Source of the DNA: SW-4-43-9 sp047617985
Lineage (GTDB): Archaea; Nanohalarchaeota; Nanosalinia; Nanosalinales; Nanosalinaceae
Direction: 5' to 3'
Assembly (NCBI GenBank): GCA_047617985.1
Contig: JBLGBS010000002.1
Coordinates: forward strand, 19,507-83,506
DNA: 64,000 nucleotides
The notes beneath the pieces are model-generated. The model saw only the letters and a list, made by a program, of their open reading frames with translations. It had not been told where the DNA came from and did no database searches. The translations under genes and the position numbers were made by a program. Shown here one piece after another: positions 19,976-28,603 of this stretch (within the stretch, counting starts at the first letter, position 1; the number at the start of each line of letters is the position of its first letter).

Positions 19976-20974
19976 CTAGTTTCCAACTGTGTTAACTAGA
20001 ACTCTGAGCTGTCCTGTAATTCCTGCGTTGGATGGTACTCCCTGTGGCACTCTGATTGATGTGTTGATGCCGAAGTACTCTCCAGGCTGAAGCTCTTGAC
20101 TAGCGTCTGTTGCTTCAGTTGCGTTCAGGATGTGGCTAACTGCTGATCCATCGTTGACCAGGTCTGGCGCTCCAAGTGCGTTGACGTTGTAGCTTGATCT
20201 AACCGTGTAGGTTGGATCGCCACATTCAACAAGCACATCGTAGTTTCTGTCTCCAACTGTTACTCCTGTTGCAAGCGCTTCAGCGTCTCCTGATCCTGCG
20301 TTTGTCAGACCATACTCGGAAATATCTGCTAGGTCTGTGAAGTCTGTGCTTCCTGTGTTGGTCTTGTTGTGTGCGTTCTGTCCAACTAGGAAGTCATCAG
20401 AACCATCTGTCTGACAGGTTCCTGGCGTTCCAGTCGTGTTGACTGCCCAGAAGTACTCTTGTGATCCAACTCTGAATCTTCCGTACTTCCATTCACCACC
20501 GTCTTCTGGTGTGAAGACGTATGAAAGGTCTCCTGTCTCATTGAATTCTTTCCTGTTAATGTACTTGAACTTAGAAACTCCACTAACTGTGTTTGCTTCT
20601 CCTGTAGGTTTCACTTCAATGAAGTTTCCTGCATCGTATTCCTGTGCGAGACCTGTTCCGAATGGATTGTCATTAGGAACGGAAGTGTTGAGCCAGACCT
20701 GAGTGATGTTCTCTGATCCAATATTCTCTATCTCTACTGCTCCAACAGGTCCTCCAACTGAACTGGAGTTAGATTCCAGAACTGCTGATCCTGGGTCGAT
20801 TGCACCGTAGCTGATGTCGCTTGGAGATATATCGACTGCTACTTTTGATGCTACATCTACAGTTACTGTTGAGTTGTCACTGTCTTCTGATGTTACCTGT
20901 GCTGAAGCTGTTCCCATCATTCCAACGGCTAAAGCCGTGATGATCAGGACGCTCGAAATTTTTGATCGTTTGAT
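19976..20974 (-). CDS. Secreted envelope protein, probable AUC start (about 332 aa)
   Basis: The body of the protein is a secreted, Asn/Ser/Thr/Gly-rich beta protein with sequons, no C-terminal anchor and the ending TGQLRVLVNTVGN. The first ATG (20920) falls inside the hydrophobic core of the signal peptide. Reading upstream in frame gives a complete signal peptide (KRSKISSVLIITALAVG...TASA) that begins at an ATC codon at 20974. A perfect 7-nt Shine-Dalgarno (GAGGTGA, 20982-20988) sits 7 nt before that ATC, and no ATG, GTG or TTG lies in frame in the upstream stretch I read. I therefore place the start there, while a sequencing error of ATG to ATC cannot be excluded. It is related to the next gene upstream, and its fold signature (FG/YG..DPG ... 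W.NT ... VP.GV) recurs at the C-termini of the two giant proteins. A major envelope or fibre subunit is plausible. Confidence 0.85.
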   Translation of the reverse strand: MKRSKISSVLIITALAVGMMGTASAQVTSEDSDNSTVTVDVASKVAVDISPSDISYGAIDPGSAVLESNSSSVGGPVGAVEIENIGSENITQVWLNTSVPNDNPFGTGLAQEYDAGNFIEVKPTGEANTVSGVSKFKYINRKEFNETGDLSYVFTPEDGGEWKYGRFRVGSQEYFWAVNTTGTPGTCQTDGSDDFLVGQNAHNKTNTGSTDFTDLADISEYGLTNAGSGDAEALATGVTVGDRNYDVLVECGDPTYTVRSSYNVNALGAPDLVNDGSAVSHILNATEATDASQELQPGEYFGINTSIRVPQGVPSNAGITGQLRVLVNTVGN

Positions 20975-20981
20975 TGTTTGT

Positions 20982-20988
20982 TCACCTC
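20982..20988 (-). promoter_or_regulatory. Strong Shine-Dalgarno preceding an ATC start codon
   Basis: GAGGTGA on the - strand matches the 16S anti-SD perfectly and is followed after 7 nt by ATC (20974-20972), the first codon of an ideal signal peptide. It decides the start of the envelope protein gene. The GTG within the SD opens a different frame that terminates within about 15 codons. Confidence 0.7.
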
Positions 20989-21019
20989 TGTTTTTTGTGT
21001 GATTTTTCCTTAGGTTTTG

Positions 21020-22105
21020 TTATTGACTATTGGCTAATACGTAAAGACTGCCAGTCGGCAATTCCGCCGAAACAACACCATATGGTACTCTTGCCCGAAT
21101 GTTCTGTGTGATCCACTGACCGGGGGTCAATGACTCAAACTCTCCATCACTTCCAATTGTGTAATTGGTTGCGTATCCGCAATCCCCCTGGTCTGCTGAA
21201 GGGAATCCTTTGTTCCATTTCAGGAAGTAGACTGCAGGTCTATCTGATTCGTCTGCCCCGTTCTTGGTTACTTGGGTGCTGTTCATAACGGCGCAGTAAT
21301 ATTTCCCGTCTCCATCAATTGCTAAATTAGTTGAATCTAATGCTCCGACCTCTACAGCTGTGTAGGCCCAGGTTGTGCCTTCGGCAGAAGTTGTACTTAG
21401 GGTGTAACCGTTACAGTCTGTATTTGAGCCTGCTGTAGGTCCACCTTGACAATCCTCGTCAAGGTTTGTGGAACCTGTCTGCGACTCATTGTGGTGATCT
21501 ACTCCTATCCTGAAAGTTGCTCCGCCGAGATCGCCACCTCCGGTATCATCTACTGTCCAGAAATATTCACTGCTTGAATCTCTGAATCTTCCGTAATCCC
21601 AGTTTGAAGGTGTATCAAGGTAAATAATGTCCTGTGTGTCTGCTCCAGCTGACTGATCCAGTCCGTATTCCTTTCTGTTGACGAACTGGTTGTGGTCATT
21701 GACTCCTGTTGTATTACTATCTAGCGCGATGAAGTTCGCTGAATCGTATAGATCTGAGTTACCTTTACCGAAAGGTCTCTGGGTTGGGAAAGTCGTGTTG
21801 AACCAGAGCTGTGTAATATTAACAGAACCAAGGTTTTCTATCTGAATCCTACCGTATCCATTTGCTTCTTTATTTGGCCCAGCAATGTCCCCAGGCTGTA
21901 CCTGTGTGGTTCCAGCACCCCATGAGAAAGTTTTAGGCTGGATATCAACAATAGTTTTCTCAGAAATATTGATGTTTACGTCTAAGTTGTTCTCTGTTGA
22001 TTCTTGAGCTGTAGCTGAGAAAGAAAGCATAACTGTTAGGAACAGAAGAAGGGTTAGAGCAGTAAAACTAGAAGCTGTTTTCTTATTTTGAAATCTTTGT
22101 CCCAT
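21020..22105 (-). CDS. Secreted envelope protein, paralogue of the downstream gene (361 aa)
   Basis: Has an N-terminal signal peptide (MGQRFQNKKTASSF followed by a Leu/Thr-rich core, cut near SATAQ). The mature part shares a block-by-block pattern with the protein at 19976: VDI.P...S.G, I.IEN.GS.NITQ.W.NT.(F/V)P, (F/P)FG.G, FI, (Y/F)..RKE, W.YGRFR..S.EYFW.V..TG, and a final VP.GV ... TG.LYVLAN. It lacks a membrane anchor. The shared pattern and tandem arrangement suggest gene duplication and co-assembly. A TATA box (CTTTATAAAC, 22162-22171) lies about 60 nt upstream, leaving a leader that contains GGGAGGG. Confidence 0.88.
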   Translation of the reverse strand: MGQRFQNKKTASSFTALTLLLFLTVMLSFSATAQESTENNLDVNINISEKTIVDIQPKTFSWGAGTTQVQPGDIAGPNKEANGYGRIQIENLGSVNITQLWFNTTFPTQRPFGKGNSDLYDSANFIALDSNTTGVNDHNQFVNRKEYGLDQSAGADTQDIIYLDTPSNWDYGRFRDSSSEYFWTVDDTGGGDLGGATFRIGVDHHNESQTGSTNLDEDCQGGPTAGSNTDCNGYTLSTTSAEGTTWAYTAVEVGALDSTNLAIDGDGKYYCAVMNSTQVTKNGADESDRPAVYFLKWNKGFPSADQGDCGYATNYTIGSDGEFESLTPGQWITQNIRARVPYGVVSAELPTGSLYVLANSQ

Positions 22106-22161
22106 TAAATATCACGTTTTTTCTTCCCTCCCTATCCCCTAGCGTGGAATTCCGCCAGCTT

Positions 22162-22171
22162 GTTTATAAAG
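22162..22171 (-). promoter_or_regulatory. TATA box for the envelope protein pair
   Basis: CTTTATAAAC on the - strand lies upstream of the 361-aa envelope gene. Transcription would begin about 25 nt downstream, giving a leader of roughly 30-35 nt with a purine-rich GGGAGGG element. Confidence 0.5.
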
Positions 22172-22223
22172 TATGGTGTTTCCTTTTTATCGGCTTTATC
22201 GGTATCGCTGAGCCATCTACTGG

Positions 22224-22233
22224 TTTTTTAATT
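22224..22233 (+). promoter_or_regulatory. TATA box for the second surface operon
   Basis: TTTTTAATTA is centred about 27 nt before the GTG at 22256, consistent with a leaderless transcript for the rightward operon. It diverges from the envelope-protein promoter about 60 bases away. Confidence 0.5.
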
Positions 22234-22255
22234 ACCTGAACTGAATTATACATTA

Positions 22256-23362
22256 GTGATAGATGAAATGAAGTTGCGTCGTACTTTGGTTCTTCTGTCT
22301 TTTGTTATCCTTGGAACAGGGGTTGTATCTGGTGAGTATGTCGGTGTTGCTCCGGGCGTGAAGGATGTGGGAACGGTTGAACCAGGAAATACTTATGAGG
22401 TCAAGTTTTACCTTGTAACTAATATTGAGGATAACTTCCAGGTAACTCCGAGCTATACGCGTCCGACTCCTTCAATTTATCAAAGCGAAGATAATAGAAG
22501 ATATGATTTCAAACCTCAGAACGCTTCTCAGGAAAGGATACAGGACTGGGTGCGTTTCCCGCGTGATACTTTCAATGTCGATCCTTCGGAGTCAAAGGCT
22601 GTATCGTTGACAGGTGGAGGAACCGCCAATGCGAAGGGAACTATTACTATGTATCTTGAGGTTCCGGAGGAGGCTGAGCCGGGCTACCATGCTGGAGCGG
22701 TGAACATTAATCCGAGCCTGAGCACAAGTGCAGATGGCGGAGCTGCGGTTAGCACGATGGGTCTTTCCCAGTTTGTATTTGTTTTCCGCGTGCCCGGCGT
22801 TGCGAAGAGATCGATCGAGATAAGAGAAGTCAACGCGCTGAGAAACTCGGAGGGAGGAGCCAGGATCGATTACCTTGTGAAAAACACCGGTACAACTACT
22901 GTAAGGCTAAACAGAGGTAATACTTATCTGTACAATCAGTTCGGCAATCAGACCGGGACTTTGACCTACGGTGGTCAGTACGTCGCTCCTGGAGAGACAA
23001 AGATAATCAAGAACTACTGGAAGGACAATAATCTAGAAGCAGGAGAGTACAGGATTCGAGGAGAGATGAATTATCTGACCGGGAAAAGCTTCATAGATGA
23101 CACTGTGGATATCTCCGAATACGTCCAGGTAGAGTCGACAGGATCGGAAGGTCAGGGAGACCAGACAATCCCGTGGTGGTTGGTCGTTATGGTGCTGGTT
23201 CTGGTCGGTGTTCTGATGTACTTTATGGAGATCGATCCGCTCTGGATACTGCTGGTTATGGGTATTCTAGGGCTTTCACTATTCATAGTGATGTCAAGTC
23301 TGCCGATCTACCTCATACCAATTCTTATAATAGTGGCAGTAGCTGTACTGTATGTGGTATGA
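22256..23362 (+). CDS. Secreted beta protein with C-terminal membrane hairpin (368 aa)
   Basis: Starts at GTG 22256, or at ATG 22268, which gives a more compact signal peptide (MKLRRTLVLLSF). The exported part has two beta-sandwich regions: the first has the pattern V.PG..D.GTV.PG..Y....L, and the second resembles a CARDB-like domain (IDYLVKNTGTTTVRLNRG). This is reminiscent of DUF916/WxL-associated proteins, but the resemblance is weak. Three hydrophobic segments close the protein (about 300-368), so it is firmly embedded in the membrane. It is first in a four-gene operon; its stop overlaps the next ATG (TGATG). Confidence 0.82.
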   Translation: MIDEMKLRRTLVLLSFVILGTGVVSGEYVGVAPGVKDVGTVEPGNTYEVKFYLVTNIEDNFQVTPSYTRPTPSIYQSEDNRRYDFKPQNASQERIQDWVRFPRDTFNVDPSESKAVSLTGGGTANAKGTITMYLEVPEEAEPGYHAGAVNINPSLSTSADGGAAVSTMGLSQFVFVFRVPGVAKRSIEIREVNALRNSEGGARIDYLVKNTGTTTVRLNRGNTYLYNQFGNQTGTLTYGGQYVAPGETKIIKNYWKDNNLEAGEYRIRGEMNYLTGKSFIDDTVDISEYVQVESTGSEGQGDQTIPWWLVVMVLVLVGVLMYFMEIDPLWILLVMGILGLSLFIVMSSLPIYLIPILIIVAVAVLYVV

Positions 23363-23814
23363 TGAATAAGCTAGCCGTAGGAGTAATTGTCTTGAGTCTA
23401 GCGGTAGGAGCTTCGCCTTTCATAGCCGACCATTTTCTGGTGAAAAATCAGGGTTTCAGTTTTGAGGCCAACGCTACAGCTGTCAATAATACTGCGAATC
23501 AGACCAAGAGGATAGGGATTGTCACTAACTCCAACATGAGGTTTGGTGAAGTCCCGGTAGGCATGAGCGTTGTGAAATTCATGAATGTGTCAATGCCGAA
23601 AAAAGGTATCTTTGAGGTTAACTCTGTCGGCAATATATCAGAGATGCTTGACTACCAGGAAAGCCAGTATTTTGAAGGAAACAGGGAGATAAGAATAGAG
23701 TTTAACGGGACAAGACCCGGCTACTACAACGGTAGTGTGGATATAAAAACTCAGGTACCGCTGAATGATATAGGTCAAAGATGGCTGGATACAAAGTACT
23801 CACTGCTTCATTAA
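23362..23814 (+). CDS. Small secreted protein (150 aa)
   Basis: The start used is the ATG overlapping the previous stop in TGATG (another ATG lies one codon upstream). This yields a signal peptide MNKLAVGVIVLSLAVG and a mature beta-rich domain of about 120 residues with several sequons. Longer in-frame readings enter the previous gene and are not supported. The next gene starts 34 bases before its stop. No family recognised; it is probably a partner of the neighbouring membrane-anchored proteins. Confidence 0.75.
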   Translation: MNKLAVGVIVLSLAVGASPFIADHFLVKNQGFSFEANATAVNNTANQTKRIGIVTNSNMRFGEVPVGMSVVKFMNVSMPKKGIFEVNSVGNISEMLDYQESQYFEGNREIRIEFNGTRPGYYNGSVDIKTQVPLNDIGQRWLDTKYSLLH

Positions 23815-24566
23815 CAGTTCTATTCGCGGTTTCCGGAGCGTCAGCCCTGCAGGTAGATATCAATATCCAGGAAATAACTGATCACGGAGCATACGAGTTC
23901 GATTACAGAGATAATGTGACTAGTTTCCAGGAAATGAATGTTACAGTCGAGAACCTGGGCTCCATTGGATGTACCTACAGAATGAGAGCGGTTCTGGAAG
24001 GAGAGAACTTTTCTGAAATCGCACATTCGGAAGGATACGAGCTCTGGCCCGGAGATACTGCGCTAATGACAGTCAGACATCTCCCTTTAAACTACACAGG
24101 AAAGGTTCAGTCGGATGTTTACCTGAATTACTGCGGTCAGGAGAAACTGATCGAACAGGTAAATTACAGTATAGAGAACAGACAATCTACAAATAATACT
24201 TTGGAGTCCGAAACTCTGGAGGCTAACGCTTCTGGAGCACGGATCCGGACTGAGGAAGTTCAGGAAGGAGTCATGATACCGGAGGAAACCCCTGCAGGAT
24301 GGGAGGTTTCCAGCTCAATGGTTGAAGAAGGAGTTGCCAGCGCCAGCTACAGCGCACCGATTTTCGATAAACGCAGAAACATTACCTACAGTGTAGTTAG
24401 ACCGGATGGAGAACTTGTTGGAACTACAGATGTTAACCTGAATCCGGAGATAACAGTTACTGAAATGCTGAAGGATAATGTCTGGAAGATTCTTTTACTT
24501 ATATCGCTGATGTTTAATCTAGGGCTTTTGTACACACATAAAGTTAAACCTTTAAGTGAGAAATAG
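23781..24566 (+). CDS. Secreted protein with C-terminal membrane anchor (261 aa)
   Basis: Signal peptide at residues ~1-22 (ends SGASA), an ectodomain of about 200 residues with a CARDB-like first half (VTVENLGSIGCTYRMRAVLEG) and sequons, then a single C-terminal helix (about 237-252) and a short basic tail. It overlaps both neighbours, indicating translational coupling in the surface operon. No known family. Confidence 0.8.
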   Translation: MAGYKVLTASLTVLFAVSGASALQVDINIQEITDHGAYEFDYRDNVTSFQEMNVTVENLGSIGCTYRMRAVLEGENFSEIAHSEGYELWPGDTALMTVRHLPLNYTGKVQSDVYLNYCGQEKLIEQVNYSIENRQSTNNTLESETLEANASGARIRTEEVQEGVMIPEETPAGWEVSSSMVEEGVASASYSAPIFDKRRNITYSVVRPDGELVGTTDVNLNPEITVTEMLKDNVWKILLLISLMFNLGLLYTHKVKPLSEK

Positions 24567-27297
24567 CCAATTACTTACAATGATCAAGGATTCAGGCCTT
24601 AAAGCGAGAGCGATTTTTCTTGGAGCGCTCGTTCTACTTGCTTCCGGACAGGCAGTCGCCGCAAGCATAACTCTTCAGGATGACACTGTTTGGCTGCACG
24701 ACAATCAGGAAAAAACGGTGAACGGAGAGGTTCAGTGCCAGAACGGCAACAGTGTTTCATCACTTCAAATTGTCTTCCCTGATGAGAGTTCAACAACTGT
24801 AAATCAGGATCTGGAAAGTGGTGACAGCTTTACATACAATCTAGAAAACGGTAATCCGGAAGGCGTATACGAAACAGTACTTGAATGCAGTGGAGGCAAT
24901 TCAGACAGCAAAGAATTTACAGCCCTACAGTTACATGTTGCAAAGATTTCACCAAGCGAAGAGCTAGAGCGGTTTAGAGGAGATCAAATCACTGCCGATA
25001 TCCGAGCCAGAGTAAACGGTTCTTCAGGCAATAAGTTCTCGCTTAATAACGCTGATTTCATGATGACTCTTTACGATACCGAACCGGTACCTCTAGAGAG
25101 TATAAGAGAGGTCAAGTCTTCTTCCGCGGAGAATGTTTACAGTATTGAAGGAGATATACCTCAGGATATCGAACCTGGTTCGAAGTTCCTCGAGTCGTCA
25201 GTCACCTACACTCCTGAAAGCGCTGAAGAGCCCATAAACGTAAACATAGAAGGTTTCTCAGTTGTAGTTGAAAAATCATGGAATTTTGATATAACAAACA
25301 GGACGCCGGACAGATCGATAATAAACTACCAGAATGTAAATGATCTCACCCTGGAGACAGATATAACCTACAAAGGAGAGCCGGAAAATACTCTCAGCTC
25401 CAGTGATTTCTACCTTACAGTAAAGGACAGCAACGGAACTGTGTTTAATGATTTCGAGAGGAAGAAATGGATTTCTTCAAGCCTCCAGGGATCAAACGGA
25501 GAGTACGAGCTAAAGCTCTCAAATATTCCTTCACTGCCGAAAGGCGAGTACAACTGGGTTGTAGGACTTGACAAGGATGAAGGACAGAAGATAGTAGAAC
25601 TACCGGTATACAACTACTTGTTTTTGAGCGGAACTATTCACGATGCTCAGGGGAAAGGTGTCGACTCTGAAATTTTAATTGGAAGTGATTCTGCGGTAGC
25701 AAAGCAGTTCAATGCAGATGATGGGGAGTACCGTGGGAGAGTGCTTCCTGGACGCTACAACTTCACAGTTAACTTCCCAGAGCTTTCCGCCACTTTCAAC
25801 GATGTAGAGCTGGAAGAAGGCGTTCGTGGAAGTATAAGATACGATGAAATCCCTCAGGGAGATGTTGAGGGTGTTCTGGAAGGTATATCTGTAGTAAACG
25901 CAGTAGGTGTGGTTTTCGGTTACCCGGTAAGCGGTGAAGTAACAATGGACATGTCCTACGATCCTTCAGGTGTCAGTTTTGATAATGCCCGGGTTGTGGA
26001 GTGCAAGAGATGGCTTCTCAACAGAGAGTGCTGGGGAGAGTGGAATACGCTCAATCGATCTGAGGTAACGCTTTATCCTACTGTTGGAAGAGCAGAGTTT
26101 GAAGGAGAGGCAGTAAATATATCTGGTGGAAGAAAAAAAGTTATGAGCGCGTATATGATTGTACGAAACACAGAGTTAACGCTTGAGAATATGAACATGG
26201 AGATGGGCCGGCAGGAATTAGGTTCTACGCAGAGCGTTGACGGTAAGATTGCCACTCCAAGCGGAGAGAGTGTCGGAGGTGTGGATGTGGAGATATCTAT
26301 AGTACAGGAGGATGAGGTAATTGAAACCAGTACCACTCAAACAAACACCAATGGCAACTTTGGGACACGGATCAACTTACCGGAGGAGGAAGGTATCTAC
26401 AGCGTCGAAGTTGAGGCTCAGAGAGATCCTTACCAGGGATTCGAAACCACACTTTCAGGTAATATTGAGACATTCATCAGGAAATCGGTATCTGTGAATG
26501 TGCCGGAGGATGTAGAGTTTTACCCCGGTGAAAGCTCCCAGACCACCTTCACAGTGGTTAACGATGGTCAGGCAGATGCAACAAATGTCAAACTTAGGAT
26601 TAACGGCCTGAAAAATACATGGTACGAATTCGATCAGGCGTCCTGGAGTTCAATTGAACCTGGTGGTTCACGGGAAGCCACTATGACAGTTGAATTACCT
26701 GCGGATTACTGCGGAGACCAGTGTACAGAGTACCCAACATTCAATGCTGAAGTTGTGGCAACATCGGATGAGGAATCCGTAAATGATATAGAATCAGTTC
26801 AATCAGTTGTTACAAAGGAGAGAAGTGTGAACTCATCACAGCCCTCTGAGTCAGAAGATCAGGAGTCGAGCTTCTCAATGCCTGATGTTGAAGGAGCAAC
26901 CGGAAAGTTCCTACAGCAGAGAAGCAGTCTGAATATAGCTCTCGGTCTTGCAACAGTGTTTATTCTAGCTCTGGCGGTTTCAGTCAAGAAAAAGAAGGAA
27001 TCGGATTCAGGTAGAAACAGGTTGAACAACGGCGGAGGATCCAGACCGGTTCAGAACTCATCTTCAAGGTCTGTCTCGAAACCGGATGTAGGTTCTAAGG
27101 ATGATGAAGCAGTAGAGCAGGAGGAACCAGGTGAGCGTCAGGCTGAGGAAGAATCAGGTGATGATGAGGCGACTAAGCACCAGGAAAGTTCAGAGGAAGA
27201 AAATGAAGAATCGGAAAGCTCCCATAAATGCAGTGTATGTGGAGAACAGTTTGATACCGACTCAGCTCTGGAGCTTCACGAGCAGGCGATGCATTAA
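24556..27297 (+). CDS. Large surface protein with cytosolic C2H2 zinc finger (913 aa)
   Basis: Starts at GTG 24556 (overlapping the previous stop) or at ATG 24580; both keep the signal peptide ending SGQAVAAS. The ectodomain (about 40-780) has several Ig-like and carboxypeptidase-regulatory-like domains. One is GTIHDAQGKGVDSEILIGS near 360; another is DGKIATPSGESVGGVDVEI near 560, followed by a NEW3-like domain (VPEDVEFYPGESSQTTFTVVNDG). A transmembrane helix near 795-812 is preceded by ATGKFLQ. The cytosolic tail is acidic and ends in a textbook C2H2 finger: Cys-x2-Cys-x12-His-x4-His in the last 24 residues. A surface protein with an intracellular zinc finger is unusual and suggests a link between envelope and cytoplasm. 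The neighbouring convergent gene encodes a MinD-like ATPase. Confidence 0.85.
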   Translation: MRNSQLLTMIKDSGLKARAIFLGALVLLASGQAVAASITLQDDTVWLHDNQEKTVNGEVQCQNGNSVSSLQIVFPDESSTTVNQDLESGDSFTYNLENGNPEGVYETVLECSGGNSDSKEFTALQLHVAKISPSEELERFRGDQITADIRARVNGSSGNKFSLNNADFMMTLYDTEPVPLESIREVKSSSAENVYSIEGDIPQDIEPGSKFLESSVTYTPESAEEPINVNIEGFSVVVEKSWNFDITNRTPDRSIINYQNVNDLTLETDITYKGEPENTLSSSDFYLTVKDSNGTVFNDFERKKWISSSLQGSNGEYELKLSNIPSLPKGEYNWVVGLDKDEGQKIVELPVYNYLFLSGTIHDAQGKGVDSEILIGSDSAVAKQFNADDGEYRGRVLPGRYNFTVNFPELSATFNDVELEEGVRGSIRYDEIPQGDVEGVLEGISVVNAVGVVFGYPVSGEVTMDMSYDPSGVSFDNARVVECKRWLLNRECWGEWNTLNRSEVTLYPTVGRAEFEGEAVNISGGRKKVMSAYMIVRNTELTLENMNMEMGRQELGSTQSVDGKIATPSGESVGGVDVEISIVQEDEVIETSTTQTNTNGNFGTRINLPEEEGIYSVEVEAQRDPYQGFETTLSGNIETFIRKSVSVNVPEDVEFYPGESSQTTFTVVNDGQADATNVKLRINGLKNTWYEFDQASWSSIEPGGSREATMTVELPADYCGDQCTEYPTFNAEVVATSDEESVNDIESVQSVVTKERSVNSSQPSESEDQESSFSMPDVEGATGKFLQQRSSLNIALGLATVFILALAVSVKKKKESDSGRNRLNNGGGSRPVQNSSSRSVSKPDVGSKDDEAVEQEEPGERQAEEESGDDEATKHQESSEEENEESESSHKCSVCGEQFDTDSALELHEQAMH

Positions 27298-28076
27298 CTC
27301 TGGAAAGCTCTTTTGACCTGTTTTACCTTTCTCTTTAGCTTCGGAAAGCTTGGTCTTTCGAACTCTTTGCCCTCCAGCGATGCAGCTAATTCATTTATTT
27401 CAAGAGATGCTTCAGCAAGAGGTTCGTACAGAACCAGTGGCTGGTTCTCGAACAGGCTTCTCTTCATCTCCTTGTCGTAAGGTATTTTCGACATTATGTG
27501 GGATTCGGTCATCATCTCCACTTCTCTCTCGACAAGCTCCATTTCAGGGTTGTCCTCGACCATGTTCAGGACTGTTCCGAGTACCGGTTGCCTCATGTTC
27601 TTTGCTTTTTCTATTATTTGAGCTGCGTTAATCCCTGCTGTCTGAGTTGGGGTTGTAACTATCATTATTTCGTCGCACGCCCCGATTATTGATTCGACAG
27701 TATTGTTTAGACCTGGAGGGCAGTCGACGAGAACATAGTCTGATTCTGAAGCTGCTTCCTCTAGGATATGTCTTAGATGGGTTGTGTCAGGTTCCACATC
27801 GGTTATGCTGTTTGATGCGGATATTACTTTGATCCCTGTTGGGTGTCTGAAGATTGCTGAGGACGGTTCTGCATCTCCTTCAAGTACTTCCTGTATCTTG
27901 ACGGGATGGTCGTATCTTCCAAGGTAGACTCCCAGGTTGGAGGCCGAGAAATCAGTATCTACAACTGTAACTTCGGCGCCCTGCTGTTTGAGAGCTATTC
28001 CGAGGTTTACGCACATGCTTGTTTTCCCTACTCCGCCTTTTCCGGATATCATCCCGATAATCCTGCCGTCACTCAT
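27294..28076 (-). CDS. MinD/ParA-family ATPase (260 aa)
   Basis: Deviant Walker A GKGGVGKT near the N-terminus, followed by VVDTDFSASNLG and VDCPPG, define the MinD/ParA/Mrp superclass. The length and the single domain fit archaeal MinD homologues that position surface or motility machinery or partition DNA. The C-terminus is a basic helix (KLKRKVKQVKRAF) that could bind membrane like the MinD targeting sequence. The ATG at 28076 is preferred over an upstream in-frame TTG because a TATA box (TTTATTAA) lies about 30 nt before it. Its last 4 bases overlap the convergent zinc-finger surface protein gene. The cargo is not evident. Confidence 0.88.
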   Translation of the reverse strand: MSDGRIIGMISGKGGVGKTSMCVNLGIALKQQGAEVTVVDTDFSASNLGVYLGRYDHPVKIQEVLEGDAEPSSAIFRHPTGIKVISASNSITDVEPDTTHLRHILEEAASESDYVLVDCPPGLNNTVESIIGACDEIMIVTTPTQTAGINAAQIIEKAKNMRQPVLGTVLNMVEDNPEMELVEREVEMMTESHIMSKIPYDKEMKRSLFENQPLVLYEPLAEASLEINELAASLEGKEFERPSFPKLKRKVKQVKRAFQS

Positions 28077-28181
28077 TACAGTCAAAACTTGGTTCTGACG
28101 GTTAATAAATTAAATTGACTTCGGTTTCGAAACTACTACTTCAAACAGGTATTTAATATTAATTACCTACAAGAAGTAATT

Positions 28182-28592
28182 ATGACTAAGTTTTGGGCCG
28201 TAGTAACAGTACTAATCGCAGTCGGACTTGGGCTTCTACTAGCCCAGGAAGCAAACCCGGTGAACTTCACAGATCTTGAGACCGAATGCAGGTACGACAG
28301 AGGTACAGTGTCCCAGATGGACGTTCGCCACGATAGACTTTACTTTTCCGGACATTTCCCTGTTCAGAACCCTGAAGCAGATCTAAGCTACGCATTTAGC
28401 CAGAGCAACGATCATGTTACACTGAATATTCAGAAGACAGGGGATACACAGTTGACATCCTTTGTTGATGACTGCAAAGCAGTGGCAGTCTACGAAGGTT
28501 CAATGAGAGATCAGCTTGAGCCAGGCAGATACACTGTAACTGTGAAGCATGCTGGGGAAGAAGTAGATAAGAGAATAATAAGAATAGGTTAA
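28182..28592 (+). CDS. Small secreted or membrane-tethered protein (136 aa)
   Basis: An N-terminal hydrophobic helix (about residues 4-22) is followed by a ~110-residue beta-type domain with two cysteines (Cys36 and Cys93 approx.) that may form a disulfide. TATA-like TATTTAATATT sits about 28 nt before the ATG, implying a monocistronic leaderless transcript. No family recognised. Confidence 0.72.
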   Translation: MTKFWAVVTVLIAVGLGLLLAQEANPVNFTDLETECRYDRGTVSQMDVRHDRLYFSGHFPVQNPEADLSYAFSQSNDHVTLNIQKTGDTQLTSFVDDCKAVAVYEGSMRDQLEPGRYTVTVKHAGEEVDKRIIRIG

Positions 28593-28603
28593 GAGGAAGT
28601 CAT

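Noticed and set aside
23173..23361. N-terminal extension of the 150-aa secreted protein
   Set aside because: It overlaps the membrane helices of the previous gene; the TGATG start at 23362 gives an immediate signal peptide.
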